Shown here: piece by piece, positions 1 to 6,323 of the stretch
How positions within the stretch are numbered: the stretch's first letter is position 1
Layout of the letters: each line of letters opens with the position of its first letter
Virus record (IMG/VR): IMGVR_UViG_3300008262_006466
Span: 1-24,234 of that record
Direction: 5' to 3' (one strand)
Origin: a virus
Length of the DNA stretch: 24,234 bases
Notes under the pieces: generated by a model
What the model saw: only the letters and a program-made list of their open reading frames with translations
Databases searched by the model: none
Told to the model about the DNA's origin: nothing
Made by a program: the position numbers and the translations under genes

Positions 1-723
1 GCTTCATCAGTAGATTCATCGGTCTCGTTAACATCAGCTTTTGATGTAGGAGTAGCCTCTTCAAAAACACTCTCGATTGAGGTATTTGTTTTAACGACAT
101 TAGAGGGTTTCTCATTACGAATTGAGGCATATTCATCTTCAGTATCTACCTCCACTGGTGAGCCGGTTGTTAGATTAAAGAAATGTTCGTCAAGTAAGCG
201 CTGCATCTCAGCAGGAGTAGTTTGTTTGTTGACTGCTTTAAGGTCGTGAACTGACCCATAGATTTGCTCCAAAGAACTGTCGTCAAGTTCCAATGCAGCT
301 GGGCTCAAGAACTTAGAAGAAGCGTATGTTACCATTTGTTTGGCCCCACGATTGCTTCCTGTACGGCTTTCACATTTAATGCGAAGAGTGCTACCATTAG
401 CTACATCAAATACTTTTTCTACTCCAAACTCAGAAGCATCGTCTCCCTCTAAAGCTGATTCGATAATCTTAGCAAGCTCTTTTCCATAACGAAGGATCTT
501 AACCTTACCTTCGTTCTCTGGATTTTCTGGATCGGAAATTACATAAACATTGACCATCCAAGCCTCTTTACGGGACAGTACACGAGCTGATTCTTTTTCA
601 GACTCAGTACCAGTACGATAAGTCTTCAAATAATATGCATCAATTGTTTCCGTTGCCTTCCTTCTTATCTGAAGAAAGTGATTGCTTGATTGCCTCGAAC
701 ATGGATTTAGTATTGATACTCAT
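1..723 (-). pseudogene. 32: gp32-like single-stranded-DNA-binding protein, internally deleted and frame-broken, partial at the window edge
   Basis: Two out-of-phase pieces are visible. The first is a 27-residue frame from ATG 723 (MSINTKSMFEAIKQSLSSDK...) that stops at 640-642. The second is open from about 650 to the window edge and begins ETIDAYYLKTYRTGTESEK. It contains RKEAWMVNVYVISDP, then ENPENEGKVKILRYGKEL, which match the OB-fold region of T4 gp32 (T4: WANILVVKDPAAPENEGKV), followed by an acidic C-terminal part rich in E, D, S and T. The stretch that should lie between the pieces is absent: the first OB strands and the zinc-binding segment, roughly 65-100 residues by family comparison. 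The two pieces are also one base out of phase. As written the gene cannot make a normal gp32. An assembly collapse is as likely as a real deletion. Family assignment is firm; gene state is uncertain. Confidence 0.8.
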
Positions 724-734
724 AATTTCAGTTT

Positions 735-1415
735 TTATATTAGATTGGTTTGTTTGTTTGTCAACTTTTTTCTGACAAATTCGTTTAGAATAGGGATTGT
801 TTTTTTGACGTAGGGTTTTACTACCTTAGAATTGTTATAAAGCACGTATAAATTTTTAAATTGCTCCACAAAATCACTTACAAAGAAGCGTCTGACGTCT
901 TCTGCCAAGTCTTGTACGGATGAAAAAATATCTGAAAATTCAAACAACACATACAAGTTAATTTTGTTTTGTTTGTAGTGTGTCATCCAAGTAAACAAGT
1001 CAGAAGAACGATGATAAGGATATTGGTGTATAAAAATGTTATTTTCTATACAAAATTTTGTCATAAACTGTAACGATTCTTTAACTTGTTCAATTTGACT
1101 GTCTGGGTCTTGCAGAAAGAGTTGTTTTTTATATGTTGTATATGCTTTGACAGCTCTCATTGTTGAGTAATAATCCAAGCCAAAAAACTCTACATCCTTA
1201 TAAAGTTCATATGGAGCTCTAAAAAACAAATCTGGATTAATTTCTGGATGCTTTTTAAACAGCGTTGAAATTCTTTTTAAGAATTTGTGTTTGTCTGTGT
1301 CAACTATATCAGCAAAATCTTTTTTAATTTTAAATGGTTTGTTCTTAATACTCCTCGATACAATCAGATGTTTGTTGTAAAGATGTTTTTCTAGATCTGT
1401 GATTTGATTTTGCAT
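735..1415 (-). CDS. Hypothetical protein in the gp59 (helicase loader) position
   Basis: A 226-residue protein starting at ATG 1415 (MQNQITDLEKHLYNKH). A TTG 15 bases upstream is in frame but less likely. It is rich in Lys, Phe and Tyr, appears mostly helical, and has no signal peptide or membrane segment. I see no catalytic motif. It lies directly upstream of the gp32 gene and downstream of another small gene, which mirrors the T4 order 33-59-32. A helical stretch around 'QVKESLQFMTKFCIENNIF' and onward has only a vague resemblance to the C-terminal half of T4 gp59, which loads gp41 helicase on gp32-coated DNA. The gp59 assignment rests mainly on synteny and size (T4 gp59 is 217 residues). 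It overlaps the preceding gene by 71 bases, which is long for this genome. Confidence 0.6.
   Translation of the reverse strand: MQNQITDLEKHLYNKHLIVSRSIKNKPFKIKKDFADIVDTDKHKFLKRISTLFKKHPEINPDLFFRAPYELYKDVEFFGLDYYSTMRAVKAYTTYKKQLFLQDPDSQIEQVKESLQFMTKFCIENNIFIHQYPYHRSSDLFTWMTHYKQNKINLYVLFEFSDIFSSVQDLAEDVRRFFVSDFVEQFKNLYVLYNNSKVVKPYVKKTIPILNEFVRKKLTNKQTNLI
737..764 (-). promoter_or_regulatory. Candidate sigma70-like promoter for gene 32
   Basis: On the minus strand TTGACA (759-764), a 16-nt spacer and TAATAT (737-742) lie at the very end of the preceding gene, 13 nt before the gp32 ATG. The -35 box is a perfect consensus, but it sits in coding sequence and the region is AT-rich, so chance is possible. 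The 16-nt spacer is shared with four other candidates in the window. Confidence 0.35.
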
Positions 1416-1713
1416 TAAGTTTGCGGACAACTGATTTTGTAATCTTTGATTTTACTAGAATTGGATTAAGATACAACAATGAAAGTATTGCTTCTTTAAA
1501 ATTTTCAGAAGCTGTTATTTCAGTAAAAAAATCTTGATAGTCGGGTTTTTCTAAAAGCAATGAAAACAACGTAGTAGTATTAATTTTTTTATTTTCAATC
1601 ATTGAAATTAATGATCCAGCTTTGAGTAAGCCTTCAACAAATTCTCTCGAATGTATTTGATCTAAAGGAGTAGCATTCGAGCTCTCAAGATCAGAAAAGA
1701 CGTTTTGTAACAT
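1345..1713 (-). CDS. Small hypothetical protein in the gp33 (late transcription co-activator) position
   Basis: A 122-residue protein from ATG 1713 (MLQNVFSDLESSNATPLD); the TTG codon just before it is not needed. It is predicted mostly helical, with a basic C-terminus (VVRKLNAKSNHRSRKTS). No enzyme motif is visible. It sits 30 bases after the DHH phosphoesterase gene and runs 71 bases into the following gene. In T4 the order is 33-59-32, and gp33 (112 residues) is a small helical RNA-polymerase- and clamp-binding protein. Size and position fit, but I cannot align the sequence convincingly, and the hydrophobic clamp-binding C-terminus of T4 gp33 is not obvious here. The long overlap could also mean that the true end of this gene or the start of the next one differs. 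Confidence 0.5.
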   Translation of the reverse strand: MLQNVFSDLESSNATPLDQIHSREFVEGLLKAGSLISMIENKKINTTTLFSLLLEKPDYQDFFTEITASENFKEAILSLLYLNPILVKSKITKSVVRKLNAKSNHRSRKTSLQQTSDCIEEY

Positions 1714-1743
1714 CAAGACTACTTAGGTATTATTCCAAAGGCT

Positions 1744-2571
1744 TCAACATTTTTGTGAATGGCCACCACCAGAAGCAATTCTTTGAACAAACTTGGAAAC
1801 GTCTATTGTAGAATTGTTTGAATTTCTTCTGACAGCAATTCTTTTTTGTTCAATTAAAACAGCAATTGCTACGTCAACTTTAAATTTGTTAAGCAAATGA
1901 TCGCAACATTCTTGAACAAATTTATTGCAAAAAACAGCACCAACTTTAATATTTTTCTGGCCGTCAAACTCTATTTCTCCAACAAAAGGACTCAATGTAT
2001 CAATATATTCTTTTCGGTGTTTCTTATAAAGCAATATTGTATTTTCTTTAAATTTGTCAAATGGTTTAAATCCTTCCCAATAATCTTCAACAAAAGAATT
2101 AAACTTGTCAGACATTGAATGATACACAATATTTAAGCTTTCTGAAAGTGGAGTTGCTTTCGTATTTGAGTCCCAATCGTCAGCTAAAGCAATTAGTGTT
2201 TTTTGAGATCCCGTTAAAGGTTTATTAGTGGCTTTAAAAAATGTATCGTAAATTAATTTTGCGCAGCTTGTTTCATTATAGATTCTTACAACTGCGTTTT
2301 TAAACGGATACAAATTTGTTTTGTGATGATCAAGTACAACGGTGTTTTTTAAATCGATTTGCTCTCCAATTTTGGAAACATCAAGATCTAAAAAATATAA
2401 CTTATCCCATTGCTTTCCGGAAGAAATGAGCTTGTTGTAATCTTGTTCAAGCTTCATCGGAGTAGTTCCAACTACATCTAGCTTTCTTCCATATATCCAA
2501 CAAAGAACTAGATAGCTCACAACGCCATCAAGATCCGTGTGGACAACTACCTGAATTTTCTTCTCTTCCAT
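1744..2571 (-). CDS. DHH-family phosphoesterase
   Basis: A 275-residue protein with the complete DHH/DHHA1 signature. It has HTDLDG (residues 11-16) and LDLD (61-64) for metal binding, the family triad DHH (81-83) in VVLDHHKTN, an Asp pair in ALADDWDSN (131-132), and a C-terminal GGGH motif (268-271) typical of the substrate-binding DHHA1 domain. Members of this superfamily include RecJ-type exonucleases and NrnA-type enzymes that cleave nanoRNA or pAp. The short two-domain form, without a RecJ-sized core, favours the NrnA/nanoRNase-like group, so RNA-primer or short-oligonucleotide turnover is plausible. The start is ATG 2571, preceded by a visible Shine-Dalgarno AAGG 9 bases upstream, unlike most genes here. 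It lies just downstream of a terminator-like hairpin, so it probably begins a new transcript. Confidence 0.85.
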   Translation of the reverse strand: MEEKKIQVVVHTDLDGVVSYLVLCWIYGRKLDVVGTTPMKLEQDYNKLISSGKQWDKLYFLDLDVSKIGEQIDLKNTVVLDHHKTNLYPFKNAVVRIYNETSCAKLIYDTFFKATNKPLTGSQKTLIALADDWDSNTKATPLSESLNIVYHSMSDKFNSFVEDYWEGFKPFDKFKENTILLYKKHRKEYIDTLSPFVGEIEFDGQKNIKVGAVFCNKFVQECCDHLLNKFKVDVAIAVLIEQKRIAVRRNSNNSTIDVSKFVQRIASGGGHSQKC

Positions 2572-2592
2572 TTGCGTACCTTATATTAATAC

Positions 2593-2667
2593 AAAAAAAG
2601 CTCAAACATTAATTGAAAAAATCAAATTACCACAAATGAAATTTATCAAAAAAATTAATGCTTGAGC
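2593..2667 (-). terminator. Terminator-like long hairpin on the minus strand
   Basis: Arms 2600-2614 and 2653-2667 are inverted repeats of 15 nt separated by 38 nt. Read as minus-strand RNA all 15 positions pair, one as G-U; read as plus-strand RNA that position is an A-C mismatch. The minus-strand stem is followed directly by seven T residues (2593-2599). Polarity and T-tract both point to a rho-independent terminator for minus-strand transcripts arriving from the helicase region. The long loop is unusual. Confidence 0.6.
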
Positions 2668-2706
2668 ATAAATACTTATACCACAAATGAAAGCCATCTA
2701 TCAAAA
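2628..2706 (+). repeat. Direct repeat in the leader of the HNH gene
   Basis: TACCACAAATGAAA occurs at 2628-2641 and 2679-2692, 51 bases apart. Each copy is followed within a few bases by TATCAAAA (2644-2651 and 2699-2706). Each copy contains an ATG opening a tiny frame: nine codons plus stop (2636-2665) and thirteen codons plus stop (2687-2728), the second overlapping the HNH start. It looks like a duplicated leader. Confidence 0.6.
2667..2676 (+). promoter_or_regulatory. Possible T4-type late promoter for the HNH gene
   Basis: CATAAATACT on the plus strand differs by one base from the T4 late core TATAAATA and its usual CT extension. It lies 32 bases before the HNH ATG. T4 late promoters are read by gp55-containing polymerase, and a gp55 gene is present in this window. 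No equally good copy was found for the minus-strand genes. A single near-match in AT-rich DNA is weak evidence. Confidence 0.3.
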
Positions 2707-2708
2707 TT

Positions 2709-3329
2709 ATGAAAACAAACTCAAATAAACAAAGTTATTGGCAAAAAAACAAAGAAAAAATTGTAAAACAAAGAAAAGAAAAATACAACAACGATCCAGA
2801 ATATAGGAAAAAAGTACTATCTTGGAACAAACAAGGAGTAGATAAAAATCCCGAAATGCGAAAGCGGTGGGCAAAAAATTCTTACCTTAAAAATAAAGAA
2901 AAAATTTCAAAACAACACAAAGAGTACTATCAATCTAATAAAGAAGCAGCTAAATTGTATGCAGCTGAGTGGTATCAAAAAAATAAAGATTTGAGAAACA
3001 AACAAGAATATGAGCGATACTACAACAATCCTCTTAATAAAATATCTCGAGCTTTGAGATCAGTAGTAAGAAATGCATTCAAAAGAATTGGAAAGAATAA
3101 ACCTGCCAATACGGAAAAACTGATGGGGTGTTCATGGATTGAAGCAAAAAAACATTTTGAAACTTTATTTACTGAAGGAATGTGTTGGGAAAATTATGGC
3201 AAATGGCACATAGATCATGTCCGTCCTTGTTCCTCTTTCACTGAAGAAGATATGCATTTAATGAATCAAATCTCAAACCTCCAACCTTTGTGGGCCGAAG
3301 ATAATCTTAAAAAGAGCGACAAATACTAG
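2709..3329 (+). CDS. HNH homing endonuclease
   Basis: A 206-residue protein and the only plus-strand gene in the window. The N-terminal half (about residues 10-105) is strongly basic and made of three loosely repeated helical units (YWQKNKEKI..., YLKNKEKI..., WYQKNKDLR...), probably for DNA binding. The C-terminal HNH nuclease core has WHIDH (166-170, with D169 and H170), then N190 in SNLQPLW and the ending EDNLKKSDKY, a common phage-type HNH pattern. It is convergent with the C-terminal helicase gene and their stop codons overlap by 4 bases inside ACTAGT. Free-standing HNH genes of this type are mobile and cut cognate alleles of a nearby gene; the neighbouring gp41 gene is the obvious candidate target. 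No Shine-Dalgarno is evident. Confidence 0.9.
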   Translation: MKTNSNKQSYWQKNKEKIVKQRKEKYNNDPEYRKKVLSWNKQGVDKNPEMRKRWAKNSYLKNKEKISKQHKEYYQSNKEAAKLYAAEWYQKNKDLRNKQEYERYYNNPLNKISRALRSVVRNAFKRIGKNKPANTEKLMGCSWIEAKKHFETLFTEGMCWENYGKWHIDHVRPCSSFTEEDMHLMNQISNLQPLWAEDNLKKSDKY

Positions 3330-3853
3330 TCATCGATCAACTTATTTAGAGTGTTGTCAGCGTTTTGTACATTGTCTTCTGTAGAATTTCCATCAGCTGC
3401 AAAATAATCTGAATTTGTTTCTTTTAAGGTTAGTGTGTTATAATTGCATTTGAAAGCAGCTGATCCAAAGTTAGGACCAAAACGATTCTTTTGCATTCCC
3501 ATATTAATAATTCCAAGCTCCCTGTCCTCTTCTTCTTGCCACAAAGAACAGATCACATCACACGTTGCAGCTAAACCAATTGAGTTTTTCGTTAAAATTC
3601 CATTGCAGTAAAAAAGACTATCTCCAGTTACTGATATATCGATTGTTTCTCTTTCCCCTAAAAACTCTATTTCCACTATCTCATCATTATAATCTAATAA
3701 ACTATCACTAAGTTTTGTTTTCTCTTCCTGCTCTTCAAACATCTTAGTAACAACTTCCATGTATTTTTCGTTGGAAGTCTTGCTGTCTGTCATTCCCATG
3801 AGCTTCATAAACTCAATCCGTTTCGAAATGAAATTTAATATATTTTGATTCAT
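3326..3853 (-). CDS. 41: Gp41 replicative helicase, C-terminal piece: C-intein plus C-extein
   Basis: A 175-residue protein. Residues 1-53 are a charged extension. Residues about 54-90 form a C-intein with DEIVEIEFLGERETIDISV and LFYCNGILTKN, ending at N90 (codon 3584-3586). S91 is the +1 nucleophile. Residues 91-175 are the C-extein, starting SIGLAATCDVICSLW, which matches the T4 gp41 segment SFGLPATADF, and continuing with MGMQKNRFGPNFG. The penultimate intein residue is Lys instead of the usual His. After trans-splicing with the upstream N-terminal piece the product would be about 452 residues (T4 gp41 is 475). Its ATG overlaps the stop of the endonuclease gene by 4 bases, suggesting translational coupling. 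Alone this protein has no ATPase site. Confidence 0.9.
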   Translation of the reverse strand: MNQNILNFISKRIEFMKLMGMTDSKTSNEKYMEVVTKMFEEQEEKTKLSDSLLDYNDEIVEIEFLGERETIDISVTGDSLFYCNGILTKNSIGLAATCDVICSLWQEEEDRELGIINMGMQKNRFGPNFGSAAFKCNYNTLTLKETNSDYFAADGNSTEDNVQNADNTLNKLIDD

Positions 3854-4956
3854 TTTAAAATTAATTCCTTTAAAGTTTGAATATCAGGCAAATTATCCGA
3901 CCATACATAGACAATGTCAAATCCTAATTTGGAAGCAACTCTTTTTTTATTGAGATCTCGTTCATAAGACTCCTCGTAAGTTACCATGGGATTTTTCCAT
4001 TCGTTTTTGTCCCGAGCGTGCCAAAACACATCATTGTATTCAATTATTAGTTTTTTTGTTTTGATTACAAAATCAAAAGCATAATTTTTATTAGTTTCTT
4101 TGTCGAATGTTGTAAATTCTCGTCGTTTGCCAATCCCCCAAATGATATCCTCCTTAAGAATTCCGCATTTTCTTAAAGCTTTATACAATGGTTTAAAATA
4201 TCTAATAGAAGTTTTGGATACGTAACCGTTCAACATCAAAGAGCCGTATTTGTCCATTTTTGTTTTTCTTTGTTTTTCGTAAGTGTTTCTATACATTTCT
4301 TTGCCAACTTCTTCTCCATGTCTTTCAATAAAACTTTGCAATGTATGAGAAGGAGGTATATATTTTTTAATTTGAATTATTGCTTGTTCTTTCGTATATC
4401 CTTGTTGTACCCAATACTCTATGTTTTTTCTTTCTTTCTTAGTTTTAGAAACTTGTTCGTATTTTTTTCTTTTTTTGTCGGGATTTTCCGTTAAGGTTTT
4501 AATGGACGCTGCAGTGCCTTTTTTATTCAGATCTGCATAATGCTCCCGCTTTTGTTTAAGAGCTTCTTCTAAGGAAAACCCTTTGTTTAGCCAAAACTCA
4601 ATACGTCCAAACGAAATTTTATTTACTGCTTTGGCTTTTAAATTGTTTGTATATTTTAGTCCCGAACCTTCTCCGTGTCTTATGTCTAATTGTCTAGTTA
4701 TTGGAGTATGCTTGTTGTGATATTCTTGAATTAATAATTTAAGGCTCTGTTCTGAAGTAGACGAATTTGTATTCATAATTTGCAAAATTATTTTAAGTCT
4801 GTTTTGAAATTTAGATTGAGTTAAAGGATACAAACTAAATTCTGAACAATACCATTTAAATATGTTTTTTAGATAGGTTAACTTTTTGCCCCATCTTTGG
4901 AAAAAAAGTTCAAAATCCTGTTCATTAGTACACTTACAGTAGTTTCTTTTTTGCAT
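3850..4956 (-). CDS. Vsr-like (EDxHD family) homing endonuclease inside the fractured helicase gene
   Basis: A 368-residue protein. The C-terminal nuclease core resembles Vsr mismatch endonucleases and the related phage homing endonucleases: YAFDF (D295), LIIEYNDVFWHAR (E306, H313), YERD (332-334, with D334) and VYVWSD (349-354). The middle holds two copies of a helical DNA-binding-like unit, EFWLNKGFSLEEAL (about 120-133) and EYWVQQGYTKEQAI (about 180-193). ATG 4956 makes it overlap the N-terminal helicase gene by 79 bases, and its stop overlaps the C-terminal helicase start. It therefore fills the break in gp41 exactly. Split-intein genes separated by endonucleases of this family have been described from marine metagenomes as 'fractured genes'. 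Its likely role is homing into unbroken gp41 alleles. Confidence 0.88.
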   Translation of the reverse strand: MQKRNYCKCTNEQDFELFFQRWGKKLTYLKNIFKWYCSEFSLYPLTQSKFQNRLKIILQIMNTNSSTSEQSLKLLIQEYHNKHTPITRQLDIRHGEGSGLKYTNNLKAKAVNKISFGRIEFWLNKGFSLEEALKQKREHYADLNKKGTAASIKTLTENPDKKRKKYEQVSKTKKERKNIEYWVQQGYTKEQAIIQIKKYIPPSHTLQSFIERHGEEVGKEMYRNTYEKQRKTKMDKYGSLMLNGYVSKTSIRYFKPLYKALRKCGILKEDIIWGIGKRREFTTFDKETNKNYAFDFVIKTKKLIIEYNDVFWHARDKNEWKNPMVTYEESYERDLNKKRVASKLGFDIVYVWSDNLPDIQTLKELILK

Positions 4957-6323
4957 ACTATACTATTTAATCTATCCCCCACTCGAATTCCATCGACTAT
5001 AGACATTCTTCCACGTTTTGTTGGAAACTTATGTTTGTCACTAACAATAATCTCCTTTCCGGATTTAAGTTTAATTCTATAGCAAGGTTTAGTTTTCTTG
5101 TGATGAACTTGAGTAACGGTTTTAAACCCGTCATTGGACGTTACTTGATCTCCAAATTCTACATCTCCAATTTTTTTTGTTGTTCCGTCTCTCAAGGTAA
5201 TCATCTGGTTTACTTCAATACATTCAGAGATTCCTTCCATTCCAGGAGATGCTGTATTAAAGCTACCTCTGTTCAACTGAGTTGCTGATACAATTGGTAT
5301 GTTGTACTTAAATGACAGAGCTCTAAGATGTTCTGCAATCTCTTTAACTGATTCGTAAGAGTTAAGATTTTTAGCAATAGGGTGAATCAAATTAATATAA
5401 TCTACGACCACTATATCCGGTTCAAATCCTTTATGTTTGAGTTTTGTCATAAACCCGTCAATTTGTCTTACCGTAATAGTTTTTGGTGGATATTCTTTAA
5501 TAACAAGTTTGCTGTTAAGATTCTTTTTAATATGCAGTACTTGTTCTTTTAATTCTTCTGTAAATGTTTTAAGATCTCCATGAGGAATTTGAGTTAATTG
5601 TGTGCTAATTCGCTTGGAGTACATAAACTCCGACATTTCTAGGGAAATAAGCAAAACGTTTTTATCAGCAAGAAGCATGTTTGTTGTTATGTTGCCGAGC
5701 ACGATGGATTTACCTACGTTTACTTGTCCAGCAAATACCGTAAGAGTTTTAGGAAATAAGCCTCCTTCGGTCTTCTTGTCAAAGAAGTCCCAACCAGTAG
5801 GAATCGGATTGTATACTGCGGTTAGATCTTTGATGTGTTTATCAACATCTTCAAAATACCAATGACCTAAATTTTCTCTTAATGTAATGTTGTAAGCCTT
5901 TTCAAAGTCTACGAGCGTTTCTTCGATTGAAAAAGATTGATCAGAAAATTTCTCAGCAACATTTAGAATTGTCTTATAAATGAATCGTTCTTTGAGAAAC
6001 TTTTCTGTATTAGAAACTAATTCATCTTTATTAAACTGACCTTCGATACTGCTAAGTTTCGGCTTAATTTCAGCAAGAGCTTTTTTGTCTTCTTCTGTTG
6101 TAAGACGAGCTTTAATTTCTGGAAGAGTCGGTACAGTTCCTCTTTCATTAAAGAACGAAACTATCTTAGAAACTACCTTTCCTATATTTTTATCATTAAA
6201 GAATGACGAATCAATATAAGAAATTATAGAACTTAGATATTCTGGATTAGTAAATGAATTGTAAAGCAGTATCGATTCAAAATAGTCTAAATCTAGCTTG
6301 GTTTGAGGTTGAACTTTACTCAT
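4878..6323 (-). CDS. 41: Gp41 replicative helicase, N-terminal piece: N-extein plus N-intein
   Basis: A 481-residue protein. Residues 1-367 are a DnaB/gp41-type hexameric helicase: N-terminal helical domain, Walker A GQVNVGKS (199-206), ISLEM (226-230), Walker B VVVDY (305-309) and the SATQLNRG motif (346-353). It runs up to PGMEGISE (360-367), equivalent to T4 PGMEDTSE. An N-intein starts at C368 (codon 5220-5222): block A CIEVNQMITLRDGTTKKIGD, then a block-B-like LKSGKEIIVSDKHKF and VGDRLNS, ending near residue 459. About 22 further residues follow before the stop. The protein lacks the last part of the RecA-like fold, so activity should need splicing to the partner. It overlaps the upstream endonuclease gene by 8 bases. 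Gp41 unwinds the lagging-strand template at the fork. Confidence 0.92.
   Translation of the reverse strand: MSKVQPQTKLDLDYFESILLYNSFTNPEYLSSIISYIDSSFFNDKNIGKVVSKIVSFFNERGTVPTLPEIKARLTTEEDKKALAEIKPKLSSIEGQFNKDELVSNTEKFLKERFIYKTILNVAEKFSDQSFSIEETLVDFEKAYNITLRENLGHWYFEDVDKHIKDLTAVYNPIPTGWDFFDKKTEGGLFPKTLTVFAGQVNVGKSIVLGNITTNMLLADKNVLLISLEMSEFMYSKRISTQLTQIPHGDLKTFTEELKEQVLHIKKNLNSKLVIKEYPPKTITVRQIDGFMTKLKHKGFEPDIVVVDYINLIHPIAKNLNSYESVKEIAEHLRALSFKYNIPIVSATQLNRGSFNTASPGMEGISECIEVNQMITLRDGTTKKIGDVEFGDQVTSNDGFKTVTQVHHKKTKPCYRIKLKSGKEIIVSDKHKFPTKRGRMSIVDGIRVGDRLNSIVCKKETTVSVLMNRILNFFSKDGAKS

Noticed and set aside
264-452. Plus-strand open frames opposite the minus-strand genes, such as this one, 5602-5865 and 6835-7113
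   Set aside because: They run antisense to genes with clear family motifs, lack their own motifs, and have compositions expected of shadow frames.
4878-4956. Frameshift joining the N-intein gene to the endonuclease gene into one protein
   Set aside because: The 79-base overlap invites it, but each frame has its own plausible start or stop and no slippery sequence with a strong downstream structure was recognised.
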